Shown in pieces: positions 1-6,198 of a stretch of 6,949 nt of DNA. Origin of the DNA: Bacteroidetes bacterium UBA7692 (GTDB lineage: Bacteria; Bacteroidota; Bacteroidia; Chitinophagales; LD1); assembly GCA_002482725.1 (NCBI GenBank), contig DLGO01000058.1, positions 15,557 to 22,505 on the forward strand. The letters run 5' to 3'. The first letter of the stretch is position 1. The number at the start of each line of letters is the position of its first letter. Position numbers and translations under genes: made by a program. The notes beneath the pieces were generated by a model. The model was not told where the DNA came from, did no database searches, and saw only the letters and a list, made by a program, of their open reading frames with translations.

Positions 1-71
1 TTGGTACAAAGCGCTTAGGCGCAGGGCGGCGGAATGGCGCTTTGGTACGCACTTCTGTGGGCGCTTTGGTA
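1..71. repeat. Short repeats coding for the basic tail of rluF
   Basis: The 11-mer GCGCTTTGGTA occurs at 37-47 and 61-71, and its TTGGTA core recurs at 1-6. On the minus strand the two full copies encode TKAP at about residues 249-252 and 257-260 of RluF, within a Lys/Arg/Pro-rich tail. The repeats are in frame and look like low-complexity coding sequence rather than a mobile element. The window edge hides whether the series continues. Confidence 0.5.
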
Positions 72-814
72 GATAGGGAGGCTTCCTGTGTTTTGCTACT
101 GCTATTCAGCATTTGCTTTACCGAGGCAATCTCTGTTTGCGACAGTGGCCTCCATTTGCCCACTTCCAGCTTATCAAGCAGTATGTTCATGATGCGCACC
201 CGGCGCAGGGTTACTACATCGTAGCCCAGGTGCTCACACATGCGGCGTATCTGGCGGTTGAGGCCCTGGGTCAGCACTATGCGAAACTTCTTTGGCCCTT
301 CGGTGCGTACCGTGCATGGCTTGGTTGTTTCGCCCATGATAGGCAAGCCGGAAGACATGCGGCGCATAAAATCGGGGCCGAGGGGTTTGTTTACTGTTAC
401 TATATATTCCTTTTCGTGCTCATTGCCTGCGCGCAGTATCTTGTTTACTATATCGCCATCGTTGGTCAGCAGTATCAGCCCTTCGGAGTCCTTGTCCAGG
501 CGGCCGATAGGGAATATGCGCTTGGGGTAGTTGATATAGTTAATGATATTGGAGCGATCCTTTGGGTCGGTAGTAGAGGTGACGCCGGTTGGCTTGTTAA
601 ATGCCAGGTAGATACCTGTATTCTTTTTTACCTTTATAAGCTCATCGTCCACAGCAACCTCGTCGCCGGGGCCAATGCGCATGCCGGGCACGGCTATATC
701 GTCGTTTACTGTAACGCGGCCCTGCTCTATATAATTATCTGCCTCGCGGCGCGAGCAGTAGCCCGATGAACTGATATATTTGTTGAGCTGTATGCCTTCG
801 TCCTTATTATTCAT
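2..814 (-). CDS. rluF: 23S rRNA pseudouridine synthase RluF (C-terminus beyond window)
   Basis: This enzyme isomerises uridine to pseudouridine in 23S rRNA; E. coli RluF acts mainly at U2604. The visible 271 residues start at ATG 814-812 and run off the window without a stop. An S4 RNA-binding domain covers about residues 8-55 (LNKYISSSGYCSRREAD). The catalytic domain follows from about 66, with the nucleophile motif GRLDKDSEGL giving Asp107, the position I recall for the E. coli enzyme. Other stretches nearly identical to RluF as I remember it are FPIGRLDKDS, NKILRAGN-HEKEY and QGLNRQIRRMCEH, which favours RluF over RluB or RsuA. The tail after about residue 236 is basic, rich in Lys, Arg and Pro, and carries TKAP repeats; E. 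coli RluF also has a basic tail. The gene is divergent from the ribosomal operon. No convincing promoter for it was found in the spacer. Confidence 0.93.
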   Translation of the reverse strand, partial: MNNKDEGIQLNKYISSSGYCSRREADNYIEQGRVTVNDDIAVPGMRIGPGDEVAVDDELIKVKKNTGIYLAFNKPTGVTSTTDPKDRSNIINYINYPKRIFPIGRLDKDSEGLILLTNDGDIVNKILRAGNEHEKEYIVTVNKPLGPDFMRRMSSGLPIMGETTKPCTVRTEGPKKFRIVLTQGLNRQIRRMCEHLGYDVVTLRRVRIMNILLDKLEVGKWRPLSQTEIASVKQMLNSSSKTQEASLSTKAPTEVRTKAPFRRPAPKRFVP

Positions 815-934
815 AGCGCGAATATCCTAGAAAGTGTTTGGATTAGCGGTATTAAGTTGTTTTTGGTGTGTCCAATTAATGTGTCAAAGGGTCGTGAGCG
901 GCTTTATATATGGATAAATAGCAAGAGTCATAAG

Positions 935-983
935 GTATTTTTTTAATTAGTTCTTGCAATTGTGGATAAAGTCTTTATATTTG
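935..983 (+). promoter_or_regulatory. Bacteroidota-type promoter for the rplE operon
   Basis: The -33 element TTG lies at 954-956 and the -7 element TATATTTG at 976-983, separated by 19 nt. This matches the Bacteroidota primary sigma consensus TTG-N17-23-TAnnTTTG with no mismatch. An A/T-rich run at 935-950 just upstream resembles an UP element, as expected for a strong ribosomal promoter. Transcription would start near 988-992, giving a leader of roughly 50 nt before rplE. The site lies in the only spacer upstream of the operon. Confidence 0.85.
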
Positions 984-1000
984 CACTCCATTTTTAAAAA

Positions 1001-1018
1001 GTACGGTTGGAATCGTAC
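1001..1018 (+). promoter_or_regulatory. Leader hairpin upstream of rplE
   Basis: GTACGGT (1001-1007) pairs with ATCGTAC (1012-1018) around the loop TGGA, a 7-bp stem with one G-U pair. It would form about 10 nt from the 5' end of the transcript and end 19 nt before the rplE start codon. No T-tract follows, so it is not a terminator. It could stabilise the mRNA or be a binding site for one of the encoded ribosomal proteins. No specific match to 16S helix 21 (S8 site) or 5S rRNA (L5/L18 sites) could be made by eye. Confidence 0.5.
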
Positions 1019-1037
1019 GAAACTAAATTTATTGCAA

Positions 1038-1592
1038 ATGAGTTCTACTTATGTTCCGCGCTTAAGAAAGCGTTATGCGGAAGAAATCGTACCTGCATTA
1101 ATGAAGAAGTTTAATTACACTTCTGTCATGCAAGTACCTCGCCTAGAGAAAATCTGTTTAAATCAGGGTGTTAACGGCGCTACATCAGACAAGAAATTGG
1201 TTGACGTAGCAGTACAGGAGATGACGTCTATTGCCGGCCAGAAAGCAGTTGCTGCTATGTCCCGCAAAGCGATCTCGAATTTCAAACTGCGTGAAAACAT
1301 GCCTATCGCCAGCCGCGTTACGCTTCGCTCAGAGAATATGTACGAGTTTTTGGACCGTTTCATATCTGTATCACTTCCACGTGTACGTGACTTTAAAGGG
1401 ATAAACAACAAGGGCTTTGATGGCCGTGGTAACTATACCATGGGTGTTAAAGAACAAATCATTTTCCCTGAGATGGAGATTGACAAGGTAACCAAGATCA
1501 ATGGTATGGATATTACCTTTGTTACTTCTGCCAACACAGACGAGGAAGCAATGGCATTGTTAACTGCATTGGGAATGCCTTTCAAAAAATAA
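1038..1592 (+). CDS. rplE: 50S ribosomal protein L5
   Basis: L5 binds 5S rRNA, helps place it in the central protuberance of the large subunit, and touches the P-site tRNA. The 184-residue product has the usual length. The L5 signature region lies at about residues 60-83 (QEMTSIAGQKAVAAMSRKAI), and the conserved GFDGRGNYTMGVKEQIIFPE is at 126-145. The start MSSTYVPRL at 1038 was chosen because an upstream in-frame ATG at 954 would add residues unlike L5 and would overlap the promoter. No Shine-Dalgarno precedes it (TTTATTGCAA), which is normal in Bacteroidota. It is the first gene of the operon here; normally rplN and rplX would come before it. rpsN follows after 27 nt. Confidence 0.97.
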   Translation: MSSTYVPRLRKRYAEEIVPALMKKFNYTSVMQVPRLEKICLNQGVNGATSDKKLVDVAVQEMTSIAGQKAVAAMSRKAISNFKLRENMPIASRVTLRSENMYEFLDRFISVSLPRVRDFKGINNKGFDGRGNYTMGVKEQIIFPEMEIDKVTKINGMDITFVTSANTDEEAMALLTALGMPFKK

Positions 1593-1619
1593 TTCTAACA
1601 GAAATTTCAATACAATATC

Positions 1620-1889
1620 ATGGCAAAGAAATCAGTAGAAGCACGCCAACGCAAACGCGAACGCCTAGTAGAACTTAACGTAGAGAAGCGCGCTGCGCTT
1701 AAAGCATCAGGTGAACTTGGATTGTTGGACAAAATGTCTAAAAATACATCTAAAGTACGCTTGCGCAACCGTTGCGCACTTACAGGCCGCGGTCGTGGTT
1801 TTGTTAGGTTGTACGGTATCTCACGTATCAAATTCCGTGACCTGGCTAGTGCAGGACAAATACCTGGTGTAACAAAAGCATCTTGGTAA
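1620..1889 (+). CDS. rpsN: 30S ribosomal protein S14, zinc-free form
   Basis: S14 sits in the head of the small subunit near the A site and is needed for late 30S assembly. The product has 89 residues: a basic N-terminal helix (MAKKSVEARQRKRERLVELN) and the conserved C-terminal core from about residue 48 (RNRCALTGRGRGFVRLYGIS), ending in TKASW. It is the long C-minus type: only one cysteine (Cys52) remains, so the CxxC zinc ribbon of the short 61-residue form is absent. Its place between rplE and rpsH is the canonical spc order. A 42-nt A/T-rich gap precedes rpsH. Confidence 0.97.
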   Translation: MAKKSVEARQRKRERLVELNVEKRAALKASGELGLLDKMSKNTSKVRLRNRCALTGRGRGFVRLYGISRIKFRDLASAGQIPGVTKASW

Positions 1890-1931
1890 TATTTAATAGA
1901 AAAAGTTTAATCATAATATAATTCAACCGAA

Positions 1932-2333
1932 ATGGTTTTAGATCCAATAGCAGACTTTTTAACCCGTATTCGTAATGCACAGGCAGCGAATCACCGTATT
2001 GTAGAAATACCTGCATCTAACCTTAAAAAACGTATCACTGAAATATTGTACGAGCACGGATATATCCTGAAGTACAAATTCGAAGAAGGTTTTTCTGGTC
2101 AGGGCGCTATCAAAATAGCTTTGAAGTACGATAACAATACCAAAACTTCAGTAATTAAAAACCTTAAGCGTTTCTCACGCCCGGGTCTTCGTCAATACCG
2201 TGGCGCAAACGATATACCTAAAGTACTAAGCGGCTTGGGTATAGCAATCGTGAGCACCAGCAAAGGTGTAATGACAGATAAAGATGCCCGTGCCAAAGGA
2301 ATAGGCGGAGAGGTGTTGTGTGAAATATTCTAA
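1932..2333 (+). CDS. rpsH: 30S ribosomal protein S8
   Basis: S8 is a primary binder of 16S rRNA helix 21 and organises the central domain of the small subunit. In E. coli it also represses translation of the spc operon by binding mRNA around the rplE start. The 133-residue product begins DPIADFLTRIRNAQAA and ends with the C-terminal signature STSKGVMTDKDARAKGIGGE (about 108-127), which forms the main rRNA-binding surface. Length and order are normal. Because rpsH and rplE remain in one transcript here, feedback of the E. coli kind is possible in principle, though no S8 site could be identified. Confidence 0.97.
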   Translation: MVLDPIADFLTRIRNAQAANHRIVEIPASNLKKRITEILYEHGYILKYKFEEGFSGQGAIKIALKYDNNTKTSVIKNLKRFSRPGLRQYRGANDIPKVLSGLGIAIVSTSKGVMTDKDARAKGIGGEVLCEIF

Positions 2334-2373
2334 ACTAATTGCCCAAAAGGTTCAATAAGATAAATTTTAAATT

Positions 2374-2931
2374 ATGTCTCGTATAGGAAAAGCACCAATT
2401 GCCCTACCGGCTAACGTAACACTAGAAGTGTTAACGGGCAATGTGGTTAAAGTAAAAGGACCGAAAGGCGAATTATTCCGCCCGGTAGACCAGGATATAA
2501 CTGTAAAAGTAGAAGGTACAGAAATAAATGTAACCCGCCCTACTGAACAAAAGCGTCACAAAGCGCTTCACGGAACTTATCGTTCACTTATCAATAACAT
2601 GGTAACTGGCGTAAGCACCGGATTCAAAAAAGAAATGGAAATGGTTGGTGTGGGTTACCGTGCTACTGTTACCAACCAACTTCTTGAGTTGGCTGTTGGT
2701 TTCTCTCACCCGGTTGTAATACTACTACCTACAGAAATTAAAGCAAGCGCTAAACAGGATAAAGGGCAAAACCCGATTATCACTTTAGAGAGCAACGATA
2801 ACGAACTGTTGGGACTGGTATGCGCAAAGATCCGCGAAATTCGTAAGCCTGAGCCGTACAAAGGAAAAGGTATCAAGTTTGTAGGCGAGGTATTGCGTAG
2901 GAAAGCAGGTAAAAGCGCAGCTAAAAAATAA
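2374..2931 (+). CDS. rplF: 50S ribosomal protein L6
   Basis: L6 binds 23S rRNA near the sarcin-ricin loop and the factor-binding region of the large subunit. The 185-residue product starts MSRIGKAPIALP and has the two related alpha/beta domains of the family: about 8-80, including VVKVKGPKGEL, and about 82-175, with MEMVGVGYRA. The L6 signature PEPYKGKGI lies at 159-167, followed by a basic tail ending KAGKSAAKK. Nothing appears missing. It follows rpsH after 40 nt and precedes rplR by 36 nt, in standard spc order. Confidence 0.97.
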   Translation: MSRIGKAPIALPANVTLEVLTGNVVKVKGPKGELFRPVDQDITVKVEGTEINVTRPTEQKRHKALHGTYRSLINNMVTGVSTGFKKEMEMVGVGYRATVTNQLLELAVGFSHPVVILLPTEIKASAKQDKGQNPIITLESNDNELLGLVCAKIREIRKPEPYKGKGIKFVGEVLRRKAGKSAAKK

Positions 2932-2967
2932 GTAATTCATTTACTAACCGAAGTAAAAATTAAAGAA

Positions 2968-3321
2968 ATGGCAGTTACTAAAGAATCAAGAAGACTAAAG
3001 ATACGTACAAGGATACGTGCTAAAATAAAAGGTACTACCGAGCGTCCACGCCTGGCTGTATACCGTAGCAACAAAGAAATATATGCACAGTTGATAGACG
3101 ACAGCAATGGTACAACCATAGCTGCGGCTTCTACTAAAGATAAAGACTTTGCCCGTTCAGGCACCAAGTCTGAGCAATCTAAACTGATAGGATTGGAAAT
3201 CGCTAAAAAAGCTGCTGAGAAAGGACTTTCTGTAGTAGTATTTGACCGCGGTGGATACCTATACCACGGCCGTGTTCAGCAGCTAGCTGAAGGCGCACGT
3301 GAAGGTGGCTTGAAGTTCTAA
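2968..3321 (+). CDS. rplR: 50S ribosomal protein L18
   Basis: L18 binds 5S rRNA together with L5 and attaches it to the 50S central protuberance. The 117-residue product has a basic N-terminus (RRLKIRTRIRAKIKGTTERP), the core RPRLAVYRSNKEIYAQLIDD at about 27-46, and the conserved end VVFDRGGYLYHGRVQQLAEG (90-109) closing with GGLKF. It is the last gene of this unit. rpsE, rpmD, rplO and secY, which normally follow, are absent; an intrinsic terminator begins 27 nt after the stop codon. L5 and L18, the two 5S-binding partners, therefore bracket the operon. Confidence 0.97.
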   Translation: MAVTKESRRLKIRTRIRAKIKGTTERPRLAVYRSNKEIYAQLIDDSNGTTIAAASTKDKDFARSGTKSEQSKLIGLEIAKKAAEKGLSVVVFDRGGYLYHGRVQQLAEGAREGGLKF

Positions 3322-3347
3322 TAGCATTATACAACTTACATTTATGT

Positions 3348-3382
3348 AAAAGCTCAACCCTGAAAAGGGTTGGGCTTTTTTT
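3348..3382 (+). terminator. Intrinsic terminator of the rplE-rplR operon
   Basis: The arms 3348-3360 and 3367-3379 form a 13-bp stem (AGCTCAACCC pairing with GGGTTGGGCT, with one T-G wobble) around the loop TGAAAA. A run of seven T covers 3376-3382. Read on the minus strand the same hairpin is followed by four T, so it could also stop transcription arriving from the convergent gene at 3451-4914, less efficiently. Confidence 0.93.
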
Positions 3383-3413
3383 ATGTGGTGCTGTTAAGCA
3401 GATTAGCTGACCC

Positions 3414-3444
3414 AAGAGCGAACGCTCTTTGCCCCTAGATCTAG
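3414..3444. repeat. Small palindromes between the convergent units
   Basis: AAGAGCG at 3414-3420 is complementary to CGCTCTT at 3423-3429 with only two bases between; a 6-bp stem with a GAAC loop is likelier in practice. A perfect 10-bp palindrome, CTAGATCTAG, lies at 3435-3444, just past the stop codon of the minus-strand gene. Neither arm is followed by a proper T-run, so at most this is a weak terminator or a 3'-end stabiliser for that transcript. Confidence 0.4.
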
Positions 3445-3450
3445 ATACCG

Positions 3451-4914
3451 TTATTTTCCGGGGCTTCCATAAGAGGAATATTCCTTTTGCTTGATTTGTT
3501 TTCCCTTCGGGTTGAAGTATTGCCATTTGCCTGACTTTACGGATGTCCAAACAGGAGTTAAGGTGGTGATTTCTTCCAGGGTAACAGGATTGGTGACAAA
3601 ATTGGAGTTCATAGAAATTATGGAACACAAATAATTTCCGGAGACTTTCAACTTGCCGTTTGTGTGGTATTCCTCGTACATGCCTGTGGGCAGTTTATGT
3701 TGTAGTGAGCAGGACTTTAGTAATTGGCCTTTTGAAAACTCCCTTATGCTGATTAAGGAATCCCTATCTATAGTTTCTATCCTTGTGAGTTGCTGCGATT
3801 TATTGTAGTAGTAGGTGGTGATAATGCTTAATTCCCCTGACGAGTATTTTTGCTCTTTGCTTATTTTCCCAATAGTGTCAAAGAATTGCCAGGTGCCTGT
3901 TTTGTAATTTGAAGAGTGGGTAGTGTCGGGTACATAACTGCCTGATATTTTTAGCTTTCCATTGTTGTGAAATTGCTTGTAGTCATCAGTCAGGTATTCT
4001 CTCTTTCGTGACCATGAGGCGGTAATTGAGCCCTTGACGTACTCTTGTGCATAGATGACAGAATCCGGGCTGCGTTTCTCCAGCCGCAGCAGTTGATCCT
4101 TATTGCTGATACTAGTGCTGTAATACCTTGTTTCGTGTGGTGAAGTGGAGTCTGCCTTATCCGCACATTGGCAAGGGCAGATATGCCTGAATTTTTTGAA
4201 AGTAGGGTGGTTAAAACCTGCTGGATAAGTTTGATATAGTGCAATCTGCCCTGGCTTGCATCCGGGCATAGAATCCTTTTCGGGACTTTTTGTGATATAA
4301 AATTTAATCTGTTCTGTAGTGGTAGATAAATCTGATTTGGCTACCCTTATATCATCGAAGATAATGGCGTCTTCATCCTGCGCATCTGCAATTATCTCCC
4401 GTACTACAGGAGTTACAGAATCTCCTTCTATATTTTGCCAGTTGAGTATGCCATTGGTGCAAGAAACGACTGTATAACGGAGGACATCCAGATTAGGATC
4501 AACATCTACCATGTAGTATCTGGGAATCAGCAATTTTGCCGACAATAACCTGGTTTTAGCAATGTCTGTTTTAGGGCTTATATCATCCAATGTAGCAATA
4601 AGCAACGGCGCGGCACGGATGCGAAATATTTGAGTGGATATTAGGGTGCCTGTGATGGTTTTGATATAAAGGGTGTCGAAGTCTTTTGACCCTTTAGGAA
4701 ATACAAAACGATTGCATGAGTCTTTAGCGTCAGTATATATTTCGATATAGGGATCTGCTATTAGGGTTAAATCCCTACAGTCATAGTTTGGTGTTTCAAT
4801 GCTGAAATGATTTATTTCGTCCCGGTATAAACGGTTCTTAATATCTATAGCAGGTTGGGAAAGCACCCGTACATGATATGAGAGGAATAAGAGCATAAAC
4901 AGGTAGTAGCGCAT
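3451..4914 (-). CDS. Secreted GldM C-terminal-like protein with two MORN/YwqK-like modules
   Basis: The product has 487 residues and no firm function. An N-terminal signal peptide (MRYYLFMLLFLSYHVRVLSQ) predicts export; cleavage near Ser19/Gln20 is likely and no clear lipobox is seen. Residues about 22-100 and 103-208 resemble the two periplasmic domains at the C-terminal end of GldM: a strand-rich domain ending in STQIFRIR, then a domain with IIADAQDEDAIIFDDIRV. A linker with CPCQC (246-250) follows. Two related modules come next, about 262-360 and 366-483, each with a strand-rich start, an NGKLK-SG-Y motif, and a G-WQ-F---GK---EQKY-like end. These resemble the MORN-like repeats of YwqK family proteins. 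Six cysteines besides the CPCQC proline-cysteine cluster are present, fitting disulfides in the envelope. No type IX sorting domain is evident at the C-terminus. It begins 33 nt after the stop of the paralog upstream and is probably co-transcribed with it. Confidence 0.85.
   Translation of the reverse strand: MRYYLFMLLFLSYHVRVLSQPAIDIKNRLYRDEINHFSIETPNYDCRDLTLIADPYIEIYTDAKDSCNRFVFPKGSKDFDTLYIKTITGTLISTQIFRIRAAPLLIATLDDISPKTDIAKTRLLSAKLLIPRYYMVDVDPNLDVLRYTVVSCTNGILNWQNIEGDSVTPVVREIIADAQDEDAIIFDDIRVAKSDLSTTTEQIKFYITKSPEKDSMPGCKPGQIALYQTYPAGFNHPTFKKFRHICPCQCADKADSTSPHETRYYSTSISNKDQLLRLEKRSPDSVIYAQEYVKGSITASWSRKREYLTDDYKQFHNNGKLKISGSYVPDTTHSSNYKTGTWQFFDTIGKISKEQKYSSGELSIITTYYYNKSQQLTRIETIDRDSLISIREFSKGQLLKSCSLQHKLPTGMYEEYHTNGKLKVSGNYLCSIISMNSNFVTNPVTLEEITTLTPVWTSVKSGKWQYFNPKGKQIKQKEYSSYGSPGK
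3466..3819 (-). repeat. Second MORN/YwqK-like module of the 487-residue protein
   Basis: Residues about 366-483. Landmarks in order are QQLTRIETIDRDS, IREFSKGQLLK, YEEYHTNGKLKVSGNY, PVTLEE and SGKWQYFNPKGK. The PVTLEE insert is shared with the single module of the paralog but missing from the first module of this protein. This copy is therefore the likely counterpart of the paralog's module. Confidence 0.7.
3835..4131 (-). repeat. First MORN/YwqK-like module of the 487-residue protein
   Basis: Residues about 262-360, aligning with the second module: DQLLRLEKRSPDS, QEYVKGSITAS, YKQFHNNGKLKISGSY, TGTWQFFDTIGK, EQKYSSG. It lacks the PVTLEE-containing stretch found in the other two modules, so it is about 20 residues shorter. 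It accounts for the length difference from the paralog. Confidence 0.7.
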
Positions 4915-4947
4915 AAGGTAAATGAATGTAGTAAGTACAGTATTAGG

Positions 4948-6126
4948 CTATTTCTTAATTTTCCCTTTCCCGTATTTTTCTTCGTTGATTAAAGTTCCAT
5001 TCAGGTCAAAGTATTTCCAGGTGCCACTTTTTACAGAACCAAGAGCAGGGATAATTTGGATTTTTTCATCAAGGGTTACCGGGTCTATTGTCAAAGTAGT
5101 ATCACCACCGATAACTCCAATACTGTATTGGCCTGATAACTTTAGTGTGCTATTGGCGTTGAATTCACGGTATGGGCCAACCATCTCTTTGTCCTTTATT
5201 GACCATTGCTTGAATATCCTGCCATTAGAGAATTCTTCTACCACCAATGTAGAGTCGGGTAATAGCTTTTCTGTTCTTAAAAGCCGGGTGCTATCAGAGC
5301 CGTCATAATAGGATTTTAGAATAGTGCCTTTGGCATCGGGTCCTGTACTTTCGGTTTTGCTGGCGCATGTGCAGGGACAGATGTTTTGGTATTTGGTAAA
5401 CTCATATTCATCATAGGCTACAGGATAGTTTTGATACAGTGCCGTTTGGTTTTTAGCGCAGCTGAATGTGCGTTTTTCTGAGGGCTCGTTTTCCAGGTAA
5501 TATTTCAATGGGCTTATTCTGACGCTGCATGAATTGTCGCCATAAATTGTGATTCCGTCAAACAGTATAACATCACCTGCAGTAGCTTCCCTGATTAAGT
5601 CCCTTGTGCTTGCCGTTAATACAGGGCCGTAATTATCCAACCATTTTAATACACCTCCACTGCAGCTTACTGCTTGAAAGCGGATTACCTTAATCTTTTC
5701 GTCAAAGTCAGAAAATGCCCTGATAGGTTTAATTTCTTTTCGTGCTAATAGCTCCTCTTTTTTAATCACACCCTGCTCCGCGATCCCATCCAGTGTTGGT
5801 ACAAAAGCGCCCGGAGATTTGATGCGGAATACCTGGGCAGAAATCAGTTGCCCTGTTTTGGTTTTAATGAAGAGTGTATCAACCGGTTTATAGGTTTTTG
5901 CATACACCCTATATAAGCACGAATCGTTGAGATCGGGAAGTATGTCGAAACCCTCCCCGGCAGTAAGAATAAGGTCGGCGCAGCTATAGTTCACTGCAGC
6001 TATGGATATTGGATTGTCGATACCCCGATATAGCACATTCATTTTTACAGGCATGGCTACGGCGTGCTGGCATTGCGCGCTGTGGTGTGCGCAGCATAAC
6101 AGGAACAAGAGTATAAGGTGGCGCAT
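4948..6126 (-). CDS. Secreted GldM C-terminal-like protein with one MORN/YwqK-like module
   Basis: The product has 392 residues; its function is unknown. A signal peptide (MRHLILLFLLCCAHHSAQCQ) predicts export. Residues about 26-103 (VKMNVLYRGIDNPISI, ending in SAQVFRIK) match the start of the third domain of GldM very well. Residues about 106-212 resemble the last GldM domain: KKEELLARKEI, FDEKIKVIRFQAVS, RDLIREATAGDVILFDGITI. The N-terminal transmembrane helix and coiled part of true GldM (about 500 residues) are absent. CPCTC lies at 250-254, then one MORN/YwqK-like module at about 269-389 (STLKLSGQY, SGTWKYFDLNGT). Seven cysteines are conserved with the downstream paralog: 49, 70, 155, 223, 250, 252 and 254. 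It is the first gene of the pair. No clear Bacteroidota promoter was found on the minus strand between 6127 and 6297. GldM works in the type IX secretion motor, but a role there for this protein is inference only. Confidence 0.87.
   Translation of the reverse strand: MRHLILLFLLCCAHHSAQCQHAVAMPVKMNVLYRGIDNPISIAAVNYSCADLILTAGEGFDILPDLNDSCLYRVYAKTYKPVDTLFIKTKTGQLISAQVFRIKSPGAFVPTLDGIAEQGVIKKEELLARKEIKPIRAFSDFDEKIKVIRFQAVSCSGGVLKWLDNYGPVLTASTRDLIREATAGDVILFDGITIYGDNSCSVRISPLKYYLENEPSEKRTFSCAKNQTALYQNYPVAYDEYEFTKYQNICPCTCASKTESTGPDAKGTILKSYYDGSDSTRLLRTEKLLPDSTLVVEEFSNGRIFKQWSIKDKEMVGPYREFNANSTLKLSGQYSIGVIGGDTTLTIDPVTLDEKIQIIPALGSVKSGTWKYFDLNGTLINEEKYGKGKIKK
4960..5322 (-). repeat. Single MORN/YwqK-like module of the 392-residue protein
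   Basis: Residues about 269-389 align with both modules of the downstream paralog: TRLLRTEKLLPDS, VEEFSNGRIFKQW, YREFNANSTLKLSGQY, PVTLDEK, SGTWKYFDLNGT, EEKYGKG. The PVTLDEK insert ties it to the second module of the paralog. Confidence 0.7.
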
Positions 6127-6198
6127 AGGTTGGATGTAAAGTATATGAACGGAAGATAAGGAGGAAATATTATTGGTTCGTGGTAGAATATATATAGT

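Noticed and set aside
113..769. A long open frame on the plus strand opposite rluF
   Set aside because: It is antisense to a clear RluF, its protein matches nothing recognisable, and the minus frame carries conserved catalytic motifs.
838..865. A second plus-strand promoter, TTG-N17-TGTTTTTG
   Set aside because: The -7 box lacks the key A, and the perfect promoter at 954-983 is closer to rplE.
815..934. A remnant of rplX or rplN upstream of rplE
   Set aside because: No frame in this stretch shows recognisable L24 or L14 sequence, and it is too short for either gene.
954..1037. A longer rplE start at 954
   Set aside because: The added residues are unlike L5, they overlap the promoter at 954-983, and the start at 1038 gives the normal 184-residue protein.
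3203..3628. A 141-residue minus-strand open frame spanning the terminator region
   Set aside because: It overlaps the end of rplR antisense, crosses the terminator, and overlaps the end of the GldM-like gene in another frame without conserved motifs.
4922..5308. A plus-strand open frame inside the 392-residue gene
   Set aside because: It is the antisense shadow of the MORN/YwqK-like module coding sequence.
3466..5322. A toxin-antitoxin system, because YwqK-family proteins are often labelled antitoxins
   Set aside because: Both proteins have signal peptides and GldM-like domains, and no toxin gene is adjacent; the label describes the repeat type only.
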